DNA from: Desulforhopalus sp.
Lineage (GTDB): Bacteria; Desulfobacterota; Desulfobulbia; Desulfobulbales; Desulfocapsaceae
Assembly: GCA_023231425.1 (NCBI GenBank)
Contig: JALNVI010000046.1
Coordinates: 1-21,808, forward strand
Reading direction: 5' to 3'
Length of the DNA: 21,808 bases
A program made the position numbers and the translations under genes. A model generated the notes under the pieces. The model searched no databases, was not told the origin of the DNA, and saw only the letters and a list, made by a program, of their open reading frames with translations. Shown here piece by piece: positions 1 to 6,574 of this stretch (the stretch's first letter is position 1; the number at the start of each line of letters is the position of its first letter).

Positions 1-800
1 ACATCGATGGAATGGCGTGTATTGATTTTGGCGTGAGCCGCAAATTCGCTGCCATTGTCCAGAGTCAATGTTTTCTTACGACCCGTAATTGTGTCGAAAA
101 GGCCATTTATAACTGAGGCAACCCCATCCTTGCACTTCGTCTGTGTTCGGCCACAAAGCGTGAAACGACTGGTACGCTCCACAAGGGTAACAAGGGACGC
201 ATTCTGCCCATAAACAGTATCTCCTTCCCAGTCTCCAATTCGCTTCCTCTCATTCACGATCTGAGGACGTTCTGCAATGTCTATGCGGTCAGGAATAAGA
301 GAAACCCCGGCTCGTTTACGTTTCCCCCCTTTCCACCGACGTTTGCCATACCGCGGCAGATACGTGTGGCGTTTTCCTCCCTTTTGCCGATCTCTATAAA
401 TCCAGTCATAAACCGCCGTATGGCAAACATCTTCTTGCAGAGGTAATTCAACAGAAAATCGAGAGTTTATAGACCCTGGGGACCACCCCAGTCGGAGCCA
501 CTTTCGTATAGTCTGCACTGCTTCAGGGGTTTGTTTTGTGGCCTTCTCAGCAGATTTTCGTCTGGTCATCGCTATGACATGAGCAACACAGGGATCATAG
601 CTCCCTTCAAAGGAATTGCGATTAATTTCACGTGAAATCGTACTCTTAGAACGATTCAACGTATCAGCAATATTGGTATGAGATCTTCCTGTTTGAAGAA
701 ATGCACTAATCTGGTACCTTTCTAAAAGAGTGATCTGTTGGTAGCAAGGACTTGTACCAGAGCATGGTAACCTCCGGTTAAGTTGTCGTGACGTAACCAT
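1..800 (-). CDS. IS30-family transposase, C-terminus cut by window edge
   Basis: The frame stays open from ATG at 800 down to base 1, giving about 266 codons without a stop. Near the N-terminus is the IS30-type helix-turn-helix region (ITLLERYQISAFLQ, then RSKSTISREINRN). Further on are the tryptophan- and arginine-rich linker and two catalytic-core motifs, IGDWEGDTVYG (first Asp) and LTLDNGSEFAAH (second Asp). The catalytic Glu and the C-terminus lie beyond the edge, so whether the gene is intact cannot be judged. IS30 enzymes are DDE transposases that move the element by cut-and-paste or circle formation. The start is uncertain: a well-formed ribosome site is not visible upstream of 800, and the family homology begins about 22 residues in. 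Confidence 0.9.
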   Translation of the reverse strand, partial: MVTSRQLNRRLPCSGTSPCYQQITLLERYQISAFLQTGRSHTNIADTLNRSKSTISREINRNSFEGSYDPCVAHVIAMTRRKSAEKATKQTPEAVQTIRKWLRLGWSPGSINSRFSVELPLQEDVCHTAVYDWIYRDRQKGGKRHTYLPRYGKRRWKGGKRKRAGVSLIPDRIDIAERPQIVNERKRIGDWEGDTVYGQNASLVTLVERTSRFTLCGRTQTKCKDGVASVINGLFDTITGRKKTLTLDNGSEFAAHAKINTRHSID

Positions 801-853
801 ACCGGCAGCTCACTCTTTTTCATAGAACGCTGTTGCACTTATTGTACTCAGAA
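1..853 (-). mobile_element. IS30-family insertion sequence, partial
   Basis: The element consists of the transposase gene plus about 50 bp of end sequence. Read inward on the minus strand, the end begins near 853 and contains GAGTACAATAAGTGCAACAG. This resembles IS30-type terminal repeats, which often carry a GCAACAG-like core. The other terminus and any target duplication are outside the window, so the exact right boundary (about 850-856) is an estimate. Confidence 0.65.
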
Positions 854-854
854 A

Positions 855-874
855 AAAAGGGGACAGATTTATTT
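855..874 (+). repeat. GGGGnCAGAnTTATTT motif, copy A
   Basis: The 20 bases AAAAGGGGACAGATTTATTT match 18 of 20 positions of a second copy on the opposite strand at 2715-2734. The second copy sits just upstream of a Y1 transposase fragment. I recall similar motifs near REP-associated Y1 transposase genes in Desulfobacterota, but that association is from memory. This copy lies between the IS30 end and the AT-rich gene that starts at 899, with no Y1 gene following it. Confidence 0.55.
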
Positions 875-898
875 TATTGTTAAAAGAGAGTAAAATTA

Positions 899-2233
899 AT
901 GAATGACCCTGACAAAGAATCTCCAGATCTTACGGAGTATAAATCTTCAACCTCTGAAGTTACTGATTTCAGGAATAAGAAAGAACTCCAGAGTGAGATT
1001 CATACACCTTCAAAATTTTCTTTTAGATGGCAACTTAAGAAAACCGTTTTTTATTTTATAATTGCTTTTCTTTCGATATGGCTTCTTTTTTTTGTGGGAC
1101 GCTCTTTTGTTGACAGCATTTTCGATAGAATAGAAAGCAACAAGGTTGTTCATCAGGATAAAACTAAAATATCTTCCGGAGTTAAATCGGGGGTTAATAA
1201 TAAAATAATTCTTGTTTATAAAAACGAAGGTGGCGAATTAAAAAGAGTTGCAGCCGACAGAAGTTCTTTGACAGAATTTGCAAAAAAGAACCTCGAAATA
1301 TTTGAAAAAAAGAGAATTGAAATTCGAACACGGGTAAGAGATGCTGTCACGAAAGACAACAGGGAAAGTTTTAAAACAATCTCTAACCGTATTGATGAAT
1401 ATGCTGATTGGTACTTTGCATATACAACCACCTATAAAATACTAGGTTTCGCAATTTCATCTGCCACGACCCATACATTTGAAACCAGCACAATGCCTGT
1501 TCTTGATGTTGTAGCACTTGATGTCGAAAAATACCTTGAAGAACATTTTGAAAAAATTGTTCTAAAACCAGAGATATCAGACCCAATACTCCAACAAAAT
1601 TACCAAAAGAATTTAAAATATGCTCACACCCAATTTTTGTCAGTTATGGCAAATCTTAATTCTGAATTTCAAAAGTATGTTTCAGAAAAGACTGGCCACC
1701 TTGATAATTTTGACGAGAATCAGATAGAAATGGAAATTGATTGGGCCAGCCAATTCCACAAAGTATCCATGTCTGGTTATGAAAAGGGTGCTGGTGGCGC
1801 AGTTGTTGGGGCTGGTTTAACTGTTGGCGGGGCTCTTGCTGGCAAAGCCATAGGGGGAGCCGTAGGAAAAGCGGCTGCTGGTAAAGTACTTGCCTCAAGT
1901 ACGGGAAAATCATTAATTGTAAAATTATCTGCACCATTTGTAACTAAAGCCGTTTCTGTAGCTGGCAGTGCAGCTGCTGGAGGTGCCGCTGGTACTGCTG
2001 TCGGTGGTCCAGCAGGAACTGTTGTTGGCGTAGGAGTTGGATTGTTGGTTGACTACGCAATTAACGAAGGAGTTGAATTGGTCAACCGTGACACTTTTGA
2101 AAAGGATACCCATATAGCAATAGAATCCTTTGAAATCGAACTTAATAATAACGAATCTGTTTCCTTAGAAGAGGCGGTAGATATATGGTTTAATGATGCC
2201 ATTAATTTATTGAAGTCCTTTAAGGAGAAATAA
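899..2233 (+). CDS. Membrane-anchored glycine-zipper protein of unknown function
   Basis: This 444-residue protein belongs to no family I can name. Residues 1-45 are polar, followed by one strong membrane segment at about 49-67 (FYFIIAFLSIWLLFFVG). Residues 80-290 form a charged, mostly helical stretch. Residues 295-385 are very rich in Gly and Ala, with spaced glycines (GAGGAVVGAGLTVGG and GGAAGTAVGGPAGTVVGVG) like glycine-zipper, membrane-inserting segments. A short acidic tail follows. The gene is visibly AT-richer than the redox cluster downstream and lies between an IS30 end and a Y1 transposase remnant, which suggests horizontal acquisition. The start follows AAGAGAG by about ten bases. 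A second ATG overlaps out of frame. A pore-forming or toxin-like role is possible but has no direct support. Confidence 0.8.
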   Translation: MNDPDKESPDLTEYKSSTSEVTDFRNKKELQSEIHTPSKFSFRWQLKKTVFYFIIAFLSIWLLFFVGRSFVDSIFDRIESNKVVHQDKTKISSGVKSGVNNKIILVYKNEGGELKRVAADRSSLTEFAKKNLEIFEKKRIEIRTRVRDAVTKDNRESFKTISNRIDEYADWYFAYTTTYKILGFAISSATTHTFETSTMPVLDVVALDVEKYLEEHFEKIVLKPEISDPILQQNYQKNLKYAHTQFLSVMANLNSEFQKYVSEKTGHLDNFDENQIEMEIDWASQFHKVSMSGYEKGAGGAVVGAGLTVGGALAGKAIGGAVGKAAAGKVLASSTGKSLIVKLSAPFVTKAVSVAGSAAAGGAAGTAVGGPAGTVVGVGVGLLVDYAINEGVELVNRDTFEKDTHIAIESFEIELNNNESVSLEEAVDIWFNDAINLLKSFKEK

Positions 2234-2405
2234 ATATAGCCGAACCAGGCAGTGCAAGTGACCTTAAACGTTAAATCTATAGAAACATAACCCGCATGAA
2301 GGAGCTCAAGAAGTCTCCCCTCTCATTGGTTAGAGTGTATCGAATACGAAAGGGCGTTTCTCGACATCTTCCCCTCACCATCAAGAAGAGGCTAAAACTA
2401 TTTAT
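2234..2405. other. Intergenic, no recognisable gene
   Basis: This stretch lies between the orphan gene and repeat copy 1. A 46-codon plus-strand frame starts near 2294 (MKELKKSPLSLVRV...) and ends inside the repeat at about 2434. It has no recognisable homology or convincing ribosome site, so I do not call it a gene. Confidence 0.5.
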
Positions 2406-2578
2406 GGGAACCTTGAATAATCGCCCATCTTTTTAATTACAGTCAAAAATTTATCCTCCGACAAAGCGAGGAACGAGACGTCGAGGTAAGCGTTAGACTC
2501 CGATATGAGTCCTGGCTCTAATAAATTTTTTTCTGTGCCTTGAATATGAACGAAATGCAAGCTGTTTCAAGGTACCCT
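2406..2578 (+). repeat. Dispersed repeat, copy 1 (short form, one 18-bp unit)
   Basis: The left end (GAATAATCGCCCATCT) is shared with copies at 17410-17663 and 18549-18810. A conserved core follows, containing CAGTCAAAAA, ATCCTCCGACAAAGCGAGGA and GACGTCGAGG. Only one complete tandem unit, GGTAAGCGTTAGACTCC, is present (about 2485-2501), against six in each of the other copies. The right end is GAACGAAAT..AAGCTGTTTCAAGGTACC. Within the core, CCTCCGAC and GTCGAGG can pair as a stem with one bulge, which is REP-like. At the right border the repeat runs straight into a Y1 transposase fragment. Confidence 0.85.
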
Positions 2579-2698
2579 GCAGCCATCGTCCCCTGCAAAA
2601 ACGGTCTGTCGGTTGTAACCGCGCTGGACGATGTAATGGGGTGTGCCTGGGAGAAGTATTCGTAATGGTCGAGGCCTGCTGTATGTGCTGCCATGCAT
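2567..2698 (-). pseudogene. REP-associated Y1 transposase, 5' fragment
   Basis: Read on the minus strand from ATG at 2698, the frame gives MHGSTYSRPRPLRILLPG, then TPHYIVQRGYNRQTVFAGDD. This is the characteristic N-terminus of REP-associated tyrosine (Y1, HUH-type) transposases, with the R-P-L-R-I...PG...H-(hydrophobic)-x-Q-R-G signature. The frame stops at TGA (2567-2569), just inside repeat copy 1. A -1 shift would continue as YLETACISFIFKAQ, reminiscent of the next segment of this family (D-D-x-x-x-Y-L-x-T-L). Only about 43 residues remain and the catalytic Tyr region is absent, so it is non-functional. Upstream on the minus strand is the GGGGTCAGAATTATTT motif. Confidence 0.75.
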
Positions 2699-2714
2699 GC
2701 CGCAAACTTTCGAC

Positions 2715-2734
2715 AAATAATTCTGACCCCTTTT
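2715..2734 (-). repeat. GGGGnCAGAnTTATTT motif, copy B
   Basis: On the minus strand the bases read AAAAGGGGTCAGAATTATTT. They lie 17 bases upstream of the ATG of the Y1 transposase fragment and in inverted orientation to copy A at 855-874. The two copies bracket the orphan glycine-zipper gene and repeat copy 1. Confidence 0.6.
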
Positions 2735-2809
2735 CCCAAAAATGAAAAAAAAGGAATGCCCCGTTGCGTAATCCAGGATAGAATACCAGCTTTAAAAAAC
2801 AGTGAGAAT

Positions 2810-3064
2810 ATGCTGAATATACTAAAGATTGCGGCCATTGCGGGAATACTCATCTTCAGTGCATCCTGTGCCGCCCGTATAACGTCACCTGCTTTGAAGA
2901 ACTCGAACGAGATGCCGCCTGCCGCCGCGTTCACCGCCTGTGAAGGCCACAGGGAAGGTGATCTCGTCACCATCGACGGTCTCAGCGGTGCCGTAATTAC
3001 CGCGACCTGTAAAATTATTGAAGGACGCCTTGTTGCGGTTCCCGAAGGCTTCAAGGCGGAATAA
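2810..3064 (+). CDS. Small exported protein (possible lipoprotein)
   Basis: I take the start as ATG 2810 (84 residues), because it puts a clean signal sequence at the N-terminus: MLNILKIAAIAGILIFSASC. The frame stays open 39 codons further up, but that part reads through the Y1 motif region. Cys20 follows F-S-A-S, so lipoprotein processing is possible, although the -3 Ser is atypical for a lipobox. The mature part contains ACEGHREGDLVTIDGLSGAVITATC and ends GRLVAVPEGF. The spacing of two Cys, EGD and LVAVP recalls small periplasmic proteins of sulfate and metal reducers that I cannot name. It precedes the redox genes by 113 bp and could be an accessory to them or independent. Confidence 0.65.
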   Translation: MLNILKIAAIAGILIFSASCAARITSPALKNSNEMPPAAAFTACEGHREGDLVTIDGLSGAVITATCKIIEGRLVAVPEGFKAE

Positions 3065-3177
3065 ACAACCTCTACCACACAAGAACTGCCCTGCTATCTC
3101 AATGATAAACCCATGGACAGAATTCCTCCTCCCGCCGCTGTCCTGCCCTCAGAATCTTCAAACTACTGTGGGACCCC

Positions 3178-3390
3178 ATGGCAATTAAAAAAATCTCCGG
3201 CTGTATCGGCTGCGGCGAGTGTGTCTTAAGCTGCCCGACGGACGTATTGCGCATCGGTGACAACGGCAAGGCAGAAATCTGCTGGCCGGAAGAGTGTCAG
3301 CTCTGCCACCTCTGTCGCATGTACTGCCCGGTGGACGCTATCACCATAGACCCGGAGAAGTCCATCCCGGTCATCATCTCGTGGGGATAA
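3178..3390 (+). CDS. 2x[4Fe-4S] ferredoxin, AprB-like
   Basis: This 70-residue protein has two complete cluster-binding motifs: CIGCGECVLSCP (residues 9-20) and CQLCHLCRMYCP (about 40-51). The second, with the preceding E-E and following DAITI, resembles the ferredoxin subunit AprB and related flavoprotein partners. There is no signal peptide, so the protein folds in the cytoplasm. It ends three bases before the membrane cytochrome gene, and the exported flavoprotein gene follows that one. The likely role is electron transfer to or from the FAD protein. Either it stays inside, or it could be carried out with the Tat substrate, as known for some Tat complexes (inference). The start codon has only a weak ribosome site (GTGGGA). 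Confidence 0.9.
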   Translation: MAIKKISGCIGCGECVLSCPTDVLRIGDNGKAEICWPEECQLCHLCRMYCPVDAITIDPEKSIPVIISWG

Positions 3391-3393
3391 GCA

Positions 3394-4128
3394 ATGCCTC
3401 AGACTCCCCCCGAACTCACCACCCGCGATTTTTTCCTGCGTGCCGCTGCCGTCTTCGCCGGTTTTCCGGTATTGTTCATGCTCATCAAAGGTGTTTTCAG
3501 TGGGCGCAACGCCTACCTTGAGATTTTCTCGCTGATCACCATCACCGCATGGTGCCTGGTCCCGGGACAGTTCTACTGGTTCCCCGGTAACCGTTTCCTG
3601 CCACTGCATCTGCGTAGCTGGACGCTCGCCAGATACCACATGGTTATCGGCACACTTCTCGTGCTGCTTCTCTGCAGCCACCCCTTCCTGCTGCTGCTGC
3701 CCAAGTTGTTTGAATACGGCATCTCTCCTCAGGAAGCATTCTTCACCATGATTTCCACCCCCCATGCCGGAGTGATTTCTGGAATTATCAGCTGGCTGCT
3801 GCTCGCGACCCTCGGCGGCACCGCCTGGTTCAGGAAGCTCCTGCCACTGAGATACCATGTATGGCGGCAACTCCATGGTATCCTTGCCTTCCTCGTACTG
3901 ATCTGCGGGCTGCACCACGTTCTTTTCCTCGGCCGTCACATCACCCCCCTTATCACCGTGATCTTCATTCTCTTCGCCCTGGCGGCGGCGGGAATGATGG
4001 TGCGCCGCTGGTTCGATATCATTCCCCACGCAAAACCTGGCAGACTGCCACCATCAGAGGGGAACACAGACAGGCTCAAAAAGCAGGGACATCAACCTGA
4101 AAAAAAAGAGGCAGAAAATGAGTTCTGA
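3394..4128 (+). CDS. Ferric-reductase-like membrane cytochrome b
   Basis: This 244-residue integral membrane protein has about six hydrophobic helices. Histidines placed as in ferric-reductase-like/YedZ-type haem b domains are visible: RYHMVIG, CSHPFLL, RYHVWRQLHG and GLHHVLF. The C-terminal 35 residues are polar and lysine-rich, presumably cytoplasmic. No flavin or NAD-binding domain follows, so it is a membrane electron carrier only. It probably links the quinone pool or the ferredoxin on one side to the Tat-exported flavoprotein on the other. The coding region overlaps the flavoprotein gene by 11 bases, so translation is likely coupled. Confidence 0.85.
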   Translation: MPQTPPELTTRDFFLRAAAVFAGFPVLFMLIKGVFSGRNAYLEIFSLITITAWCLVPGQFYWFPGNRFLPLHLRSWTLARYHMVIGTLLVLLLCSHPFLLLLPKLFEYGISPQEAFFTMISTPHAGVISGIISWLLLATLGGTAWFRKLLPLRYHVWRQLHGILAFLVLICGLHHVLFLGRHITPLITVIFILFALAAAGMMVRRWFDIIPHAKPGRLPPSEGNTDRLKKQGHQPEKKEAENEF

Positions 4129-5863
4129 GATGGAGAGCACCCGTCGCCAATTCCTTGCGGGAGCCATCGGGATAGCCGCCCTTGGAAGTCTCAGCCTCAG
4201 CGGCACAGCCCAGGGCGAGGCCGAAGCCCGGGAGAATCACCCGCAAATTGATCCCGACGCTCTCTCAACGAAAGAACATGCTACCGATGTCTTGGTTATC
4301 GGCGGCGGCATGGCCGGTTTTTTTGCTGCAGTAAAGGCTGCTGATCAGGGCGCAAAAGTGATCCTCACCGCCAAGGGACGCCTCGGGGCCTCAGGACAGA
4401 CTCCATGGGCTCGGGATATCTTCGCCTATTATCCCGCCCACGAAGAAATGTCACTGAAGGACTGGATCAAGGCAATCAACATCGCCAGCCACCGCACCAG
4501 CAATCCCAAATTCACCCGCCAGCTCGCCAACCACAGCCTTGCCAGGGTCAACGACCTCAAGGAGTGGGGTTTCTTCGACTCATCCCTCTACAGCCGATGC
4601 TTTCACCATCAACTCAAGAAACGGAAAGTAGAGACCTGCGAGCGGATGATGATCACCCACCTGATCAAAGAACGAGGGCGCGTTATCGGAGCGGGGGGCT
4701 TCACTCTTGATGATGGTATCATTCACTTTTTCTCCGCGAAAACGGTGGTGCTCGCCACCGGTGCCGGAGCCTTTAAACCCGCAGGACTGCCGGTTTGCGA
4801 CCTCACCAGTGACGGTGCCATGATGGCCTGGCGTATCGGCGCACGGATCACCGGCAAGGAGTGGAACGACACCACCACCGGCCTGCTCAATGCCCCCGCC
4901 GCCACGTGGCAGCGCTGGCGCAAAGATCTTGCCCGCAAGCCACAGGTATGCGGAACACATGTGGAGGCCACAGGCGATCTTGGACTCAACTATGAGGTGT
5001 GGAAAGAGGGTGCCATTCTCCCCGGTCTGCCGGACGCGAACAAGGAACAAGAGGTCAAACAGTTCCCCCGTGGACCAGCCGTTCATCCGGCCACCGGCAG
5101 CGAGCCGGCAGAAACGAAACCCGGCCAGGAACCCAAAGTACACCACGCTGCCCTCTCCACCCCGGTCTTCGCCCAGGGCCTGCCATCCGGAGGTGCCGGG
5201 GCGGGACTTGCCCCGCACAATTCTGAAGGGCTTGCCCCGATTGATCTCAACGGTCAGTCCACCATCCCTGGCCTCTATGCCGCTGGCGACGCCCTCGGAT
5301 CCTGTGTTACCGGAGCGATGGAGCTGCAGCAGGGAGCATCCCTCTCCGCCGCCGCCGTGCAGGGTGCCATTGCCGGCGCTGCAGCAGCACGGGTTGCTCT
5401 CCGGCAGGAAACCCGGCCCGCCATTTCCCCAGACCAGAAGATTACCATTCGTAAAGAGATCCTCGCCCCGTTGAAACGCAACCGGGGGTTCAGTCCCCGC
5501 TGGGTCACCCAGACACTGCAGGGGATTATCATTCCCAATTTTATCCTTTATATCAAAAAAGAAAAGATGCTGGAGGCTGCACTCGCCTATGTGGAAGAGT
5601 TGCGCGACAATCACCAGCCGCTGCTCATCGCCCGTAATATCCACGAACTGCGCCTCGCCCACGAAACCGCCAACATGATCCTCAACGCCGAGATGAAGCT
5701 GCGCGCCTCCATCCTTCGCCGCGAGAGCCGCTGCACCCACTACCGCGTCGACTATCCGCGGAGCAATGATCGAGACTGGGATTGCTGGATAAACATTTTT
5801 CAGACCAATGACGGGACTATGGGGCTGGAGATTCAGTCCTTCGACGAAGAACCGGCAACCTGA
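4118..5863 (+). CDS. Tat-exported FAD-dependent reductase (fumarate reductase/AprA-like)
   Basis: The 581-residue protein opens with a twin-arginine signal (STRRQFLAG, residues 7-15, then a hydrophobic run to about 30), so it is folded inside and exported. The FAD-binding motif is DVLVIGGGMAG (57-67). Other family signatures are VLATGAGAFKPAG (211-223) and the FAD-contact segment LYAAGDALGSCVTGAMELQQ (386-405). The C-terminal helical region (HELRLAHETANMILNAEMKL...ESRCTHYRVDYP) matches the cap of the SdhA/FrdA/NadB/AprA superfamily. The natural substrate cannot be read from the sequence. Fumarate-like acceptors or a sulfur oxyanion are both imaginable, but a bona fide AprA would be cytoplasmic. 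ATG at 4118 lies after AGAGG; an in-frame ATG at 4130 is an alternative start. Confidence 0.88.
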   Translation: MSSEMESTRRQFLAGAIGIAALGSLSLSGTAQGEAEARENHPQIDPDALSTKEHATDVLVIGGGMAGFFAAVKAADQGAKVILTAKGRLGASGQTPWARDIFAYYPAHEEMSLKDWIKAINIASHRTSNPKFTRQLANHSLARVNDLKEWGFFDSSLYSRCFHHQLKKRKVETCERMMITHLIKERGRVIGAGGFTLDDGIIHFFSAKTVVLATGAGAFKPAGLPVCDLTSDGAMMAWRIGARITGKEWNDTTTGLLNAPAATWQRWRKDLARKPQVCGTHVEATGDLGLNYEVWKEGAILPGLPDANKEQEVKQFPRGPAVHPATGSEPAETKPGQEPKVHHAALSTPVFAQGLPSGGAGAGLAPHNSEGLAPIDLNGQSTIPGLYAAGDALGSCVTGAMELQQGASLSAAAVQGAIAGAAAARVALRQETRPAISPDQKITIRKEILAPLKRNRGFSPRWVTQTLQGIIIPNFILYIKKEKMLEAALAYVEELRDNHQPLLIARNIHELRLAHETANMILNAEMKLRASILRRESRCTHYRVDYPRSNDRDWDCWINIFQTNDGTMGLEIQSFDEEPAT

Positions 5864-5877
5864 AACAGGATAATGAA

Positions 5878-6543
5878 ATGGAAAAAAGTGAAATCTACGA
5901 GAAATATTGGGATATAAAGCTGGAGAAGGTAAAAAAGGCGCTGGAGAAAAACAACTTCACGGTCTTTATTGCCAGCGATGCAGAGGCCGCCGGTGCACTG
6001 ATCATGCAGGAGATCGTCCCGCAGATTGAGGGCCTCAAGATCGCCAGTTTCGGAGACTCCATGACCCTGCGTGCCACCGGTGTTCTCGAAGCTGTAAAAC
6101 AACTGAACGGAGTAGAATTTATCGACCCTTTCCCCAAAGGTGCCCCCAGGGAAGAGAAGGTTGCACTGCGCCGCCGGGCCCTGCTCACAGACCTTTTCTT
6201 CACCGGCAGCAATGCCCTCACCGAGGACGGGAAACTGGTTAACCTCGACATGGACGGCAACCGTATCGGCGGCATCGCCTGCGGACCGCGCAACGTTATT
6301 CTAACCATCGGCCGCAACAAGATTGTCCCCGATGTGGAACGGGCAATGGCCCGGATTAAAGAGGTAGCCGCTCCGCTCAACGCCATCCGCCACGACTCCA
6401 TGAAAACACCCTGCCAGAAAACCGGTGAATGCATGGACTGCAGAAGCCCTGACCGCATCTGCAACCAGTGGCTTATCACCGAAAAGTGTTACCCCCCCGG
6501 CCGCATCCGTGTGGTGCTGATAAACGGGGAAGCAGGGCTGTAA
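5878..6543 (+). CDS. LUD-domain protein (lactate-utilisation/LutC-like)
   Basis: This 221-residue protein has the LUD (DUF162) pattern: IASFGDSMTLRATGVLEAV (54-72), LLTDLFFTGSNALTEDG, NLDMDGNRIGGIACGPRNV, and VILTIGRNKIVPD. The C-terminal Cys cluster TPCQKTGECMDCRSPDRIC is typical of one LUD subfamily common in anaerobes. Canonical LutC acts with LutA/LutB in lactate oxidation, but no LutA or LutB is next to it here. It lies 14 bases after the flavoprotein gene behind an AGGA ribosome site, so it is probably the last gene of the redox operon. The substrate is unknown. Confidence 0.88.
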   Translation: MEKSEIYEKYWDIKLEKVKKALEKNNFTVFIASDAEAAGALIMQEIVPQIEGLKIASFGDSMTLRATGVLEAVKQLNGVEFIDPFPKGAPREEKVALRRRALLTDLFFTGSNALTEDGKLVNLDMDGNRIGGIACGPRNVILTIGRNKIVPDVERAMARIKEVAAPLNAIRHDSMKTPCQKTGECMDCRSPDRICNQWLITEKCYPPGRIRVVLINGEAGL

Positions 6544-6545
6544 AA

Positions 6546-6574
6546 CCGGAAGTCTCCGGCATCCGTGTTTTTTT
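6546..6574 (+). terminator. Weak terminator-like hairpin between convergent genes
   Basis: CCGGA (6546-6550) can pair with TCCGG (6555-6559). Eight bases later comes a run of seven T (6568-6574) that enters the stop codon of the convergent activator gene. The gap between stem and T-run makes it a weak candidate for the end of the redox operon. Confidence 0.4.

Noticed and set aside
2294..2434. 46-codon plus-strand frame (MKELKKSPLSLVRV...)
   Set aside because: Short, no recognisable homology, ends inside a repeat, and no convincing ribosome site.
2518..3078. Minus-strand 186-codon frame through the small exported protein and Y1 region
   Set aside because: Only its end overlaps the Y1 fragment, in a shifted frame; the rest is antisense to the exported protein and lacks motifs.
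3226..4029. Minus-strand frame opposite the ferredoxin and cytochrome genes
   Set aside because: Highly charged low-complexity translation, antisense to two genes with diagnostic motifs.
4580..5740. Long minus-strand frame opposite the flavoprotein gene
   Set aside because: It is the antisense shadow of a well-supported gene in GC-rich DNA; its translation shows no family motifs.
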